Origin: Prorocentrum cordatum
Lineage: Eukaryota > Sar > Dinophyceae > Prorocentrales > Prorocentraceae
Reading direction: 5' to 3'
DNA length: 64,000 nt
Assembly (NCBI GenBank): GCA_963575745.1
Contig: CAUYUJ010003658.1
Span: 330,001 to 394,000, forward strand
The notes beneath the pieces were generated by a model. The model ran no database searches and was not told the origin of the DNA. It saw only the letters and a list, made by a program, of their open reading frames with translations. Made by a program: the position numbers and the translations under genes. Below, one piece after another: positions 41,716-53,391 of the stretch (positions within the stretch are counted from its first letter, which is position 1; the number at the start of each line of letters is the position of its first letter).

Positions 41716-42261
41716 CCCAGTTGAAAAGCTTGGCGCGCGTCTTCTACGGATGGGCGATCGCACCTTGGCCATTCAGCGTGCTCAGCCTTGATTAAGCCCT
41801 GGCATCCTTCTGTCCTCCGCCCCTGCTGCGCACTCCCCCGAAGACTCGAGGTCGTGGTATCCTCAACCCGCACCTGCACGATACTTCAGGAGAAGGAGAA
41901 AGAGGAGGAGGAGGATCTCAAGCAGGCCTGGGGCAATGCGTCTCGCCCTCAGTTGGGCATTCCGTGCACCGTACGAGATATTTCTCCAGCGCTCACACAT
42001 TACTTCCTTTCCTCATCTCTCGTATTATATCACTTACTACCTGATAATATTACATTGAAGCCAAGATGGGCAGGCTGTGTGGTTCTTATCCTCAGCGTTG
42101 CACTTGGCTTACACATCGCGAAAGAGACACTATAGAGTATGGAAAGGCGCTCAACCGGATCGGATTACCAGCGCGAACGCGTCGCATTCACATATTTTTC
42201 AAATATTTGGAACGATTGCACACATGCATCGACAAAGGCAGCACAATTCAGTTTACTTCAA
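41716..42261. other. Unassigned stretch
   Basis: Changes from GC-rich to AT-richer; no feature recognised. Confidence 0.4.
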
Positions 42262-42267
42262 AGCAAG

Positions 42268-42300
<33 letters not shown>
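42262..42300. repeat. (TA)n dinucleotide repeat
   Basis: About 17 TA units. Confidence 0.95.
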
Positions 42301-42303
<3 letters not shown>

Positions 42304-42359
42304 CATGGCGCGGGTACTCAGAATTTGTATATTCACAGACCTTCAGGCCAGCTAACTAA

Positions 42360-44900
42360 GCAGACGGCAACACGGCAGCGCACCCAGCAGACCAGCCAGC
42401 AGAACACTAGAAGACCACCATCAGACCACCAAGCAGCTCTCCCCCAAAACTACAACAGCTTCCACGACAGAAACCACGACAGATATCAGTACAACCACGA
42501 CGGCAGCCACCACGACAGCTACCACGACTAACGCCATGACAACTACTACGACAGCTACCGCGATAACCACCATGGCAGCCACCACGACAACTACTGCGAT
42601 GGTTATCGGGACAGCCACTACGACAGCCACAGCGACAGTAACGCGACAGCCAACACGCCAGCCACCACGGCAGCAGCGCGACGACCATTACTACAGACAC
42701 CACGACAGCCACGACGACGGCAACACCACAGCCACCGCGACATCGCCCACGACAATTCTACGACAGCTACCTCTGCAGCTACCACGGCAGCCACCACGAC
42801 AAGCACCGCGGCAGCCATCACGTCAACTATTACGATAGCTATCACGACAGCCACCACGACTGCCACAACTACAGCCACCCCGACAAACATCACGGAAGCA
42901 ACGTGACAGCGACCACGATTGTTATTACGACAGCAACGTTACAGCCACCACGACAATTTCCGCGACAGCTACCACGACAGCCACCGCTACAGCACAGCGA
43001 CAGCCAACACGCCAGCCACAAAAGCAACAATACACCAGCCACCACGACAGGCACCACGACAGCATCACGGCAGCCACCACAACAGCCACGTCGACGATTA
43101 CCGCGGTTGCTACCACTACAGCTCTTACGACAAGCGCCACGGCAGCCGCCACGACAATTACTACGACTGCTACCACGACAGCTGCCGCGACAGCCACCAC
43201 GATGCTCGAATGCAACCCCTGGGAGGTCAAATTCTGATTTCGCCTTGGTCCGAATCTGGTCTAATTTGGCTTACTCCCGCTTAATACGGCTCAGTCCCTT
43301 TTATCCCGCTTAATCCGAGGCCCCTCCGGCGTAACAGCCTTCGACGGGGCTTAATCTTCCTTAGTCCTTCCGACGAAGACCTCCCAGTAGTTGCCTCCTA
43401 AATTATGGCAACGTGACAGCCACCACGACGGGCACCACAGCAGCAACACGCCAGACAGCAGCCACCACGACAGCAACTTCGGCAGTATCGCGAAACCACC
43501 GTAACAACCACCACTGCAGCTACTACGAGATCGGCCACCACAGTTACTACTGCAGCTACCACGACAAGCACCACGGCAGCCACAGCTATTACGATGGCTA
43601 TTACGACAGCCGCCACGACTGTCTCCACCTACAGCAGCGCGACAGCCACCCCGACAGGCACCACGGAAGCAACGCGAAGGCCACCACGACAGCTACCACG
43701 ACAGCAGTTACGACAGCAATGACAGCCACCACGACACATATTGCGACAACTACTGCGGCAACCACCGCTACAACAACGCAGCAGCCAACGCGCCAGCCGC
43801 AACGGTAACAACAGGACAGCCTCCACGACAGCCACCACGGCCGCAACAAGGCAGCCGCCGCGACAGCCACGGCGACGACTACCACGACATCTACCACCAC
43901 AACTACGACAAGCACCACGGCGGCCGCCACGACAGCTACAGCGATAGCTACCACCACAGCCGCCGCGACAGCCACCACTACGACAACGCGACAGCCACCA
44001 CGACCTCCATCACGGCAGCAACCCGACAGCCACCACGACCGCAATTGCAGCAGCAACGCAACAGCCACCACGACAACAAGCTCGGTTGCTACCGCGACAG
44101 GCACCACGACAGCCATCGCTACAACAACGCGACCCACAACGGCAACAACACGACAGCCACCGCGACAGCCAACACGACAGCCACTACGGCCGTATACGGC
44201 AGCAACGCGGCAGCCACCGCGACAGCCACCGCGACGACTACCACGGCAGCTGCCACGACAACTATTACGATTGCCACGACTATAGCAGCCCGACAGCCAC
44301 CCCGACAGGGACCGCGGAAGCAACGCGACAGCCACCACGACAGCTTCCACGACAGGAACTGCAACAGCAACGCTACAGCTACTACGACAAGCACCACGGT
44401 AACTTCCGCGACAGCTACTACGACAGCGTCCACGACAGCCACCGCTGCAACAACGCGACAGCCAACGCGCCAGCCACAACGGCAACAACAGGACAGCCAC
44501 CACGACAGCCACCGCGGCAGCCACCGCGACAGCCACGGCGACGATTACCACGACAGTTACCACTACAGCTACTACCACACGCACCACGGCAGCCGCCACG
44601 ACAATTATCACGATTGCTACCACGACAGATTCCGCGACAGCCACCAGTGCGGCAACGCGACAGCCACCGCGACAGGCATCGCAGCAGCAACGCGCCGGCC
44701 ACCGCGACAGCAACTACGGCAGCAACGCGACTACTACCACGACAACCACGACATTTACCACGACCGTCATAACCTCACTTACCACCACAGGTGCCACGAC
44801 GACCACCACGGCTGCCATCGCGACAATAACCACAACTGCTACCACGACAGCCACCACTACAGCAACGTGGCAGCCACCACGACAGCCTCCATGACAGCAC
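42360..44900. repeat. 12-bp (CCACGACAGCxA)n minisatellite, 2.5 kb
   Basis: Units such as CACCACGACAGC and TACCACGACAAC repeat with frequent single changes and 3-bp indels, interrupted by a unique insert at 43212-43394. Period 12 keeps several frames open (Thr-rich forward, Val-rich reverse). It is framed on both sides by CCAGCAGACC-type sequence (42376-42430, 44905-45000). Confidence 0.93.
43212..43394. mobile_element. Possible MITE: 183-bp insert with 17-bp inverted ends
   Basis: The left end GCAACCCCTGGGAGGTC and the right end GACCTCCCAGTAGTTGC are inverted repeats matching at 15 of 17 positions. The interior is unique, rich in CCGCTTAAT, and unlike the surrounding minisatellite. I see no clear target duplication. 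Confidence 0.5.
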
Positions 44901-45000
44901 AAACCAGCATGCCTTCCAGCAGAACACACATCGACCAGCAGACAGCCGACTACAGCGCACCAGCCATCAGACCACCGACCATTTACCAGCAGCCACACCA

Positions 45001-45600
45001 ACCGCCGACTCCTACTCGCGCCCATCTTTCCAATTTTGCCGCAGCTTTGGCTTGTGCCGCCCCCTTTCAGGACATGCTGCTCCATGCGTCCATCCGACGA
45101 AAACGACGCATGCGACGACAAGGCGACAGCTTCCCCCCGCGTTCTTTTCTTCCGCAGCTACGCCGCCTCCTACTCCCGACGTCGTCGACGCAAACCTTCT
45201 CCGCGATTCCCTTCCCCTCGACGCCCTTCCCCGCTACGACGCACAGGAAACGCCGCCGCGCGTGGGCCCGCCAGGGCGCGCAGACGCGACCGAGTCGACA
45301 CCAACTACAAGCAACCAACGCACGACCACGACGACGACCACGTTGCGACCTTCGCCGCGCCGGCGACGACGACCGCCGCTCGGGCGACAGCGACCCCCGC
45401 GCCCTTCCAGACGACCGACCTCGCGGCCATCCAGACGCCCTTCCTGAATCGCGACGTCTACCGCGACGCCCAGTCCGACGCCCGCCGCCGCGACGGCTAC
45501 CGCGACGGCTACCACGACAGCCACGATGCCCAGCCCGACGCTCGACCGGACGCCCAGCCCTACGCAGCGCCCGCCGCCCAGCCCGACACCTTGCCCGTTG
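45001..45600. other. Unassigned GC-rich stretch between minisatellites
   Basis: Frames encode Arg/Pro or Asp/Ala-rich sequence; a + frame near 45440-45590 has the repeat RDGYRDGYHDSHDAQPDARP. No family recognised. Confidence 0.35.
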
Positions 45601-46140
45601 CGCCCGCAGACCCACCGACCAGCAGCCCACCGCCCACCGACCAGCAGACCCACCGCCCAGCAGACCCACCGACCACCAGCCCTATTCGACCAGCAGACCA
45701 ACCGACCAGCAGACCCACCGACCAGCAGACTGAAGGACCTGCAGACCAACATCCACCGACCAGCAAACCGACCGACCGGCAGACCACCGACCATTGACCA
45801 CCGACCAGCAGACCTACCTACCAGCAGACCCGCCGACCAGCAGAAGACCCACTGACCAGCAGCCCACCACCAACCGAATAGCAGACTACCCTTCATCGGC
45901 TCATATGGCAGCAGCCGCAGACCACCACCCATTGACGAGCAGACCTACTGACCACCATGCCACCGAGCACACACCGACGAGCAGCCTACCGACCTGTAGA
46001 CCACCAGCTACCCGCGAGCAGATCCATCGTTCCACGAGAGCACTCACAAAGCAGACTACATATTGGCGACCACCACCCACCGACGAGCAGACCTACCGAC
46101 CAAGTCGTAGACCGCCGACCGACAGACTACCATCGAGCGA
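45600..46140. repeat. (CCGACCAGCAGACC)n minisatellite
   Basis: Units of 12-16 bp around ACCGACCAGCAGACC. A small related patch lies at 51455-51560. Confidence 0.88.
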
Positions 46141-46206
46141 ACCACAGACTTCCCGGCACTTCGTGATCATCTGCGCCATCGCATTGCTGACAACGCGATT
46201 AACAAA

Positions 46207-46617
46207 ATGGACGGGCTTGCAGTTTTAGGTGGGGATTTCAATTGCGTCACTTGTGGTGGAGATAGGGTCTCGTTGAATGCTGCCGCGCCGTCTGGCCGTC
46301 GAGATGCGAGAGAAGAAGTTCATTTTCAGACAGCGTTGGGGCCCCGGCACAACCTGTTCGAATCGTGCCGAGGCGCTGCTGCGCACTCATCCGCGTCGGC
46401 GCGATCCAGGCTGGACCGCGAGAACTTCAATTTCCACGTCGCCGAACAGCTCGACCGCAGAGCACATTCCACAGCCTTGGAATGGCGCCCGGAGCTGTCT
46501 CACCATCGCGCCGTGCACGTGGCGCGACGCGCCCCCGAGCGTGACGGGGCGGGCCCGCGGCCGATCCCATCGCAGGCCTATCTTCACAAGGATTTTCCTC
46601 GACGTGTCATTATTTGA
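46207..46617 (+). pseudogene. LINE-1 copy 1: endonuclease (EEP type) remnant
   Basis: VLGGDFNCVTCGGDRVSLNA (46222-46281) is the central GDFN motif of apurinic-type endonucleases, which nick the target DNA. Near the end, PELSHHRAVHVARR (46489-46530) stands where SDHxxV is expected; the catalytic Asp is His. The N-terminal third is absent. After RPIPSQAYLHKDFPRRV the frame stops at 46615. Confidence 0.75.
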
Positions 46618-46689
46618 TCGCTTCGCTCATTCCGCCGGCCCATAATGTCGCACCGTGGTCGCCTGTCAGAGTGGTCGTTTGCAGTGTGG

Positions 46690-47560
46690 AGCTGCGGCGT
46701 CGGGAGCTGCGTGGTGTTGGGGGTGTTCTTGGGGCCATCTTGGGCCGCCCTGGAGGCCTCTGGGGCCGTCTTGGAGCCGTCTTGGGCCGTCTTGGGGTCC
46801 TCTTGGGGGCCTCTTTGGTCTTCTTGGGGCGATCTGGGAGGCCTCTTGAGCCGTTTAGGGGCGTCGGGGAACCGAAAAGGTTCAAAACGCCCAAATCTGT
46901 CCAACACCAAAGGAACAGCACAGGTTTTGTCTCTTGGGGCCCTCCTTGGGAGTTCTCTTGGAGGCCTCTTGGGGCATCTTGGAGGCTTGTTGGGCCATAT
47001 TGGAGACGTCTTGGGCCGTCCGGAGGCCATCTTGGGCGTCGTGGAGCGATCTTCGGGCGTTTCGGACTTCTCCTGGACCGTGTTGGGGGCGTTCTTGGGG
47101 CCCTCTTGGGCCGTCTTGGAGGCCTCTGGGGCCGTCTTGCAGCCGTCTTGGGCCGTTTTGGGGCACTTTTCTCCTGGGCCTTCTTGGGGCGATCTTGGAG
47201 GCCTCTTGAGCCGTTAGGGGCGTCGGGGAACCGAAAAGGTTGAAACGCCTAAATCTGCCCCAAGCTTGGGAAAGAAAAACATTGATGTTTGCCTCTTTGG
47301 GCCCTCTTGGGAGCACTCCTGGAGGTATCTTGGGGCATCTAGGAGGCTTGTTGGGTCATCCTGGAGACGTCTTGGGCCGTCTGGAGGCCATCTTGGGCGC
47401 CGTGGAGCGATTTTGGGCGTCTCGGACCTCTCTTGGAATTTGTTTGGGGCCTCTTGGGGCCCTCTTGGGGCGATCCTGGAGGATCTGGGGGAGTGTCGCG
47501 GGCGTGTCTCGGGCGTGTCCCAGGCGTGTCCCGGGCTCCTCCCGGGGCGCTTTTGATCCA
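46690..47560 (+). repeat. TTGGGGCC-type minisatellite, copy 3, inside LINE-1
   Basis: Two higher-order units about 360 bp long: the spacer GCGTCGGGGAACCGAAAAGG occurs at 46861 and 47219, each followed by A-rich sequence and then by CTTGGGGCC/CTTGGGCCGTC units. The end has CGGGCGTGTC decamers (47497-47545). It matches copies at 12655 and 14262. Confidence 0.88.
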
Positions 47561-47643
47561 GGGCCCCCCAGGGGCCGCCCCGCGCGCGCGAACTAGAAAT
47601 ACTGTTTACCAGCTACCGGAGATCTTAGCACGCCTCTGGCCCG

Positions 47644-48165
47644 TTGGGCCGGCGAATTGACGTTCAAGGGCGGTTCATGGGGAACCCGACCGTGAACCCT
47701 TATTGCCAGAAGGTGATGCTGTTCAAGGAGTGCATGGAGCGTGTCGCTCGCAGGATCGTAGCGGAGTTGCCCTTGCTTCCACCCGCTATGGGCGCCGAGG
47801 GTCGCTTTGGCGCCACCCTCAAACTGATCCGGGCCATCGAGGGCAGCAACCCCGATCAGGTCTCTGCTTGTCTTACTCGTTTTCCGGAGCTCCGCGACCA
47901 CGTGGCGAACCTATATGCCTTCGCTTCGAACGACTTCAGATCGTTGGAGCGTCTGCGCGCCCGCGCGGCCCAGCTCGCCCGTGAACGCACCACATGCGAG
48001 CTCGCGCGGTCGCGCGAGGATTTGGCAGGAGATGGCCGCTTCAAGGCGCAGACTGCCAGGCAGCAGAACGCCCGGTTAATTCGCCGCCTCCGCCCTGGCC
48101 GGGCAAGCTGCCTCAGCTCTGTGCTTGAGGGCGACGGGGAAGCCATTGGCGACCCCGCTGTCCTG
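47644..48165 (+). pseudogene. LINE-1 copy 1: endonuclease-RT linker
   Basis: Reads YCQKVMLFKECMERVARRIV, LKLIRAIEGSNPDQVSACLT and LYAFASNDFRSLERLRARAA. A helical, charged linker of this sort lies between endonuclease and RT in LINE ORF2. A frame change near 48160 joins it to the RT. Confidence 0.65.
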
Positions 48166-48167
48166 TC

Positions 48168-49040
48168 ATGGCCGACTCGCTCAATATGCATTGGTCCGAG
48201 GCCTTCAAGGGCAAGGGCATCTATCATGGGCTCCTTGGACTCCTGAAAGCCCTGATGTCGTCCAACAATTTTGCGCTTGGGCCGGATGGAGAACCATTCG
48301 GAGCGCGGCGGCCACGCCCGAAATTCGCCGCCATCGTCCTTCACGAGGCTGCGAGGTTCATATTCAGTGACGCCGCGGACGAGCTTTCCGACAACGACCC
48401 GAAGATGTTCGACAGCAGTTTGCTTATCTTCTTGACTAAGTCGTCCTCTGGCGCACTTGCGCGATGGGGGGGGGGGGGGGGCTACCATGCGCCCGACAAT
48501 GCCCGCCCACTCAACGTCGCTAGCGCAGACAACCGGCTGTTCTGCAACGCTATCCGCATCGCGATAGAGCCGATCGTCAGCAATGGTGTTCTCGGTTCTC
48601 AGCGTGGATTTCTGAATGAGCGTTCCATGCTTGCCAACCTGGTCGGCGTCGACACTTCCGCGGCGTAGGCTGCCACTGTCAACGAGTACGGCGGGGCGTT
48701 CTATTTCGACTTCGCGGCCGACTTCCCGCCCATGGAGCGCCCTTTCATGCGCGCGGTCTTCGAGGAGCTCAATTGGCCAAGGTGGCTGCTGCAGTTCATT
48801 GACATTCTCTACAGCCACAACCACTGCGACGCTGATGTTGGCGGGGCACGGCGGGGTGGACTGGATGTCGCCCGCGGGGTCCGGCAGGGGTGCCCTTTGT
48901 CGCCTCTGCTCATCGCGGTGGCTATCGACGCGCTGATGCGACGGCTCACCCGGTCTCCCAGACAGCGCCCTGCGTGGCTATGCCGACGACCTTGCGCTGG
49001 CCACTCGCAACGCATGGCGCGACATCTTGATTCTGGAGCC
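48168..49040 (+). pseudogene. LINE-1 copy 1: reverse transcriptase
   Basis: Pieces in order: NARPLNVASADNRLFCNAIR and GSQRGFLNERSMLANLVGVD (48500-48655), an in-frame TAG at 48666-48668, then FYFDFAADFPPMERPFMRAV (48700), DVARGVRQGCPLSPLLIAVA (48867), a frame change near 48955, and GYADDLALATRN at 48976-49011 with both catalytic Asp present. A long G-run at 48466-48481 may have caused a further error. This is the best preserved LINE RT of the window. Confidence 0.85.
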
Positions 49041-50380
49041 TTTGTTTCCTGATTTCGAGAGGATCTCAGGTCTAGCCCTGAACACAAGGAAGTCAGTCCT
49101 CGTGCCACTCTATCCTGATGCTGTCGATGAAGCCCGGACGCGCCTTACCAATGTCGGCCCTTTGTGGGGCTCTTTCAAGATTGCGTTTCAGGACAAGTAC
49201 CTCGGATTTCGTCGTTGGCCCAGGACGGGGTGAACTTACTTGGGGCGCCGCGACGGCGAAATTTCTGGAACGGTCTTCAGTGTGGCGGGCTGCAAGCGCA
49301 GGACTGCTGCACACGATTGAGGCGTTCCGAGTCTTCATCATGTCCGCCATGCTCTTCCCGGCCCAGTTGGACCCGCTGCCGACCACTTGCGACGACCTCG
49401 AGAACAAAGCCTTGCGGCAGTTATTCTTCGGACCCCGCGGGTGGTTCATCGCGCAGTTCACTAAGTCGCTGCGGCACTTTGGATTTCCAGAGGAACTGCC
49501 TGAGTTGCAGTCCGCTGCAGTCGCGGCGCGGGCCCGCGTCGCTCTTCGTGAGAACGCCCCTGAAGGCGGACTTCGAGTGCGTGCCCGGGCGTCCAATCTT
49601 AGCCGGCTGATTTCGGACAGTGGCAACATCTTACGACGTGCCCGCTCTGCGGACTGGATTAATGGCTGTTTTATCTTATCCCTGGATGTTGCTTTGGATA
49701 CGCTCGACTCCACGTTCCAGACGACCCGGTGTTCACTGACGTGCAGCATCCAGGTCATGAGCGCGTCAGCTGGCAGGCCGAATTCTCGATTCTTGTTCGA
49801 CCCCCACATGAACACTCTGCGCTGGTGCATCTACGTCGCCGGCTGGATCGGTGGACCCGCGCAAAATTACCCGGCCACCGCGCGGGGCAGTTTTTGCAAC
49901 ATGCCCAGGGGCTGGCCGCGATGGTTGCCCCAAGGGTTCTTGCGGCGATGCTTCGCGCTGCTTTGGATGGTTGGGTCATGTCTACGCGGGCTCGCGCCGA
50001 GCCATCTTGTGTCCTTGGCTGCGGAGGCCCCAATTTCAAGGGTCACTACCCCGGCTGCAGGCTGTGCCGCGCCCTCTGTTCCAGCTGCTTGGGCCTCGCC
50101 AGGCCGGCTGGTCAGTTCCTCGCATCTGATTTTGTCGGGGTGCATGCCGCGTCTTCGTCGCGGGCGAAGCCTAGCTTGGACAGCGGGGAGGTTCATGCCC
50201 TCAGGGCGATTGCTGTGCATGCGCTATACCGGGCCCGCGGGGCGGCACGGCGTGGAGCTGACAGGGCCGATGCTTCAGAGTTGTTTCGCGGATACGCGCG
50301 GCAGGCCACGGAGCTCCACCCGAAGTCGCGCGCGCTCGTGAGCCGGGCCTTTAAGTTTAAGCGACCCCGAGGCGTGGCTG
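49041..50380 (+). pseudogene. LINE-1 copy 1: ORF2 C-terminal region with Cys/His motif
   Basis: After FPDFERISGLALNTRKSVLV (49048), typical of the sequence after YADD, a frame change near 49205 leads to LTWGAATAKFLERSSVW, FRVFIMSAMLFPAQLDPLP and KALRQLFFGPRGWFIAQFTK. Another change near 49735 leads to a Cys-rich segment CVLGCGGPNFKGHYPGCRLC (50011-50070) and VHALRAIAVHALYRARG (50193). Cys and His spacing suggests a zinc-binding tail. The reading becomes low-complexity at 50395. Confidence 0.65.
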
Positions 50381-50394
50381 AGCCCTCGCCCGCC

Positions 50395-50465
50395 CCGTTC
50401 CTCCTCCCTCTCCCCTCCTCGTCCTCCTCCCCCTCCTCCTCCTCCTCCTCCTCCTTCCCCTTTTC
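50395..50465. repeat. (TCC)n tract
   Basis: CCTCCTCCTCCTCC after the LINE-1 end. Confidence 0.9.
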
Positions 50466-51440
50466 CAGCGCGGCGCGACACATGTCGCGGTGTTGGCGCG
50501 CCGTCGCATTCTTCTCGGGGCGGAAATTCGGACGGTTACTCGCTGGAGATATGCTTGTTAGTGTCCGAGTCGGGTTCGGAGAGACCGTCTCCGACCCAGC
50601 TCTTTCCAGCACTACCCCCCGGGCTCGGGCTCGGAAGGTCGCGTCGCGAGCGGTGCCAGGGGGCTCGCGCGCCCTCGTTTCGAGCTTCAGCCGCCTCAGC
50701 CGTCGGCCGCCCTCCGGCCACCAACGTGGTCAGATGCCATGCGGCGCGCCGGCGCCGGTTGTTGTGCTCTTGTGTGTTCCTCGCGTTCAATCCATTTACG
50801 GTTTCTTATCTTAGTGTCCTTGCTGTCCCGTGGCTGGCCGGCGCGCGCTTGGCCGTGCGCGGGTGCCAATCGCAGGAGTCGTTCGCAGTTCTCCCCTCCC
50901 TTCGCTCCCTCTTTCCTCCTCGCCCTCTCATCCGCTCCAGGTTCATTGTTTTCGTGGGCCGGTCCCGGCCCGCGTTAATATCAGTGTTCTCAGTCTCTGC
51001 GCGCCGCTGCTGGTCGCGCATTCGGGCCTCGGGCCAGCTGGGTTTGTGCAGACCACTTTCAATGGGAATTTGTTTATCGTATTTGTGTTATCGCCCTCCT
51101 CCTCTGCCCCTTCCTCCTCTTCCCTCTCCCTCTGCCCCCCCCCGGTTCCGCCGATGCGACCTTGGGGAATTGTCGCATCGTCCTTAGGTTTGCTCCCACA
51201 GGGCGGGGCAACCATGACACTGTAACACTCCTGCTCCGCATGTTGGCTCCGTTTGTGCAGTTCCCTTTCTTCCTCCTCCCCCCTTTCTCCTCCTCCTCCA
51301 TGGCATTCGTGACGTCTACCCGACCGGTCGTTTTAAGTTACGGCCGCTATCGAATTTTAGCCCGTGCCCAATGGGTGCGTTTATAGCCCCCGCGAAGGGC
51401 GGCGGATCTGTCTGATGCTGGTCATTTGCGGCGAGGAAAA
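50466..51440. other. Unassigned, pyrimidine-patched stretch
   Basis: CT-rich patches at 50890-50940, 51090-51140 and 51265-51300. No recognised gene. Confidence 0.4.
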
Positions 51441-51565
51441 TCAAGCGGACCACGGACCACCAACGCGCGAACTACCGACCAGCAGGCTACCGACAGCAGA
51501 CCGATCAGACGGCTAACCATTGACCAGCAGACCACCAAATACCGCACAACATATTCCCGCCCAGC
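51441..51565. repeat. (ACCGACCAGCAGACC)-like patch
   Basis: Related to the minisatellite at 45600-46140, more diverged. Confidence 0.7.
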
Positions 51566-52880
51566 AGACTACAAACCGCAAGCGTACCACGCAAGATTCT
51601 CGCAATGCGCACGGGCATGTCATTGACAACTGTCTTATCCGCGCAAACAAAGATGCCAGCGACGACCCCCTTCCCGACGCCCTCCCCACGACGCCCCCGA
51701 CGACTCCCTGCGCGGCGCCTTTCGCCGCGACGCCCCCGACGACTCCCCGCCCGACCCCTTTCCCGACGCTCAGCCAGGAACGAAGGTCAGACTCATGCGC
51801 CGCCAGAACAGTTGCGAGCTCAATGGCGTGGAGGGGCTTTGGGGCAATGGGCTCGGATTCAAGGCGGCAGTTCATCCGGGGCTCTCGGAGTAAATCGCCT
51901 TCGGTGAGGGCGACGCTGGTGCGGTGGCGGCCGCAGCTGTAAGTCTCTCAGTTGATTGCGTTCGTGAGAGGCCGTGTCTTCTTGTTTTGTAGCGGGGGGG
52001 GAGGTGGATGGAGGGGGGTGCGGGGGCTGTGTGAAGGGGGGGGGGCGGCGATGGCGTTTGCCGCGGGCGCCCGCTTGCTTTCTGGGCGACTTGTCGCGGG
52101 CGGAACACTTCGAAGTTGCGCGCGCGTTCCAGCGCGGCGGCTTTCCGAGACAGTCTGCGGCTGAGTTGGCCCCGCTTTCCGGCCCGCTCCATTTTCGTGG
52201 GCCGCGGGGTCGGCATCTCTCAGTTGCGTTGCGCGCGTGGGAAGAAGCAACATCTTTCTGTTATCCTTTTGAGTTCCCAGGACGCACGGACGGACGCGGC
52301 CGATTGTTTTGGGGAGATTGGAGGTTGGGGGCGGGGAGTCGACCGGCATTCGCCGCGAGCGGTCGGTTGCTCCCTTTGCGGCCCCGCGTGGGCCGAGCGC
52401 CTCGACGACGCGGTTCGCGCGCCAGCGCGTCGGCGCCAGGGGCGAACGCGCATGAGTGGTCGCGTCTTTCACCCATCGGCATCCATTTATGCAACGTGCC
52501 GCGGGCCGATCGAATGCAGCGTCTTTTCCGATGGCCGTGCGAGTCGATCGCCGAGAGCGCGCTGACCTTTAGATTTAGTCTCGCGTTTATAGTTTTTCCG
52601 ATTGTCTCAGGCCAGTCAAACGATTTGGCCAGCCTGACACTGGCAAGGTCGGCCCGGCCATCGGTTGCCAGAGAGGTGGACGAGTTGATGGCTCAAGGTC
52701 CTCTCGCCCAAGCGTCGCCCATGCTGCCGCCGCATTCCCGCGCCTTTTCCCATGCCAACTCCTCGCGCCAATCGTTTCCCATATTCTTGCTCTCTCGTTT
52801 TGATTGCAGCCTCGATGCCGGCGGAACAGCGCTGCGCGGGAACCCCTTGTGAGTATAGAGCAGGCCAGAACAAGCTGTCC
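51566..52880. other. Unassigned GC-rich stretch
   Basis: A local duplication of GACGCCCCCGACGACTCCC lies at 51690-51750. Frames up to 292 codons overlap on both strands without a domain. Confidence 0.4.
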
Positions 52881-52894
52881 ATTGCTGGAAGTGG

Positions 52895-53287
52895 GTGGCT
52901 AGGGCGACGCCAGGAACGTCGAAGGCTCTGGAGCGCCTCCCGGTCGCCAACCCCAGTTCGCAGCCTCTCGAGCGCCTCCCGGTTGTCAAGCCCGAGCGCC
53001 TCCCGGCCGCCGCTGCGCCCCGGGGCGTCGACGGCCTCGCCGCCGAGCCCCTCGCAGCAGGGGTCTCGCGGCGGATCTTGAACGCGCGGCGAGGGCCCAC
53101 TCTCAAGGGCATCGCGGCCATCGAGACCCGCGGAGTCACGCGCGCAGGCTTTCTCGACGCGGTCAACCCCCTGATGGGCGAGATCGAGGACCTCTCCGGA
53201 CGCGCGGGGCCATTGGAGGAACCGTGCACATCGCGCTTTGCATCAGTTAGGACATCCGAAACATCTGGACACAGCAGCGCTGACTGA
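52895..53287 (+). CDS. Hypothetical protein, 130 codons
   Basis: MARATPGTSKALERLPVANP, with the element LERLPV repeated three times in the first 40 residues, then LKGIAAIETRGVTRAGFLDA and MGEIEDLSGRAGPLEEP. It ends 104 bp before the SL relics of LINE-1 copy 2. No family recognised; it may be a chance frame. Confidence 0.25.
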   Translation: MARATPGTSKALERLPVANPSSQPLERLPVVKPERLPAAAAPRGVDGLAAEPLAAGVSRRILNARRGPTLKGIAAIETRGVTRAGFLDAVNPLMGEIEDLSGRAGPLEEPCTSRFASVRTSETSGHSSAD

Positions 53288-53391
53288 CATACAAGTTTTG
53301 GAACAAGACGTGGGAACTTTGAAACATCATATTTCTCTTGGCCACTGGGGCGCGCGTTGCGACGGTGATGGAGATAGGAAGCGCTCGCTCC

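Larger units (their letters stand above)
46170..50380 (+). mobile_element. LINE-1 copy 1 (5'-truncated, interrupted)
   Basis: Endonuclease remnant, linker, RT and C-terminal region of a LINE ORF2 in order on +. A 0.95-kb TTGGGGCC minisatellite (46640-47590) separates endonuclease and linker. ORF1 is missing; the 5' end abuts a minisatellite. Several frame changes and one in-frame TAG show decay. No 3' poly-A or target duplication was found. Confidence 0.85.

Noticed and set aside
43601-45733. Val-rich minus frame (370 codons) and Thr-rich + frame (562 codons)
   Set aside because: Both follow the 12-bp minisatellite period.
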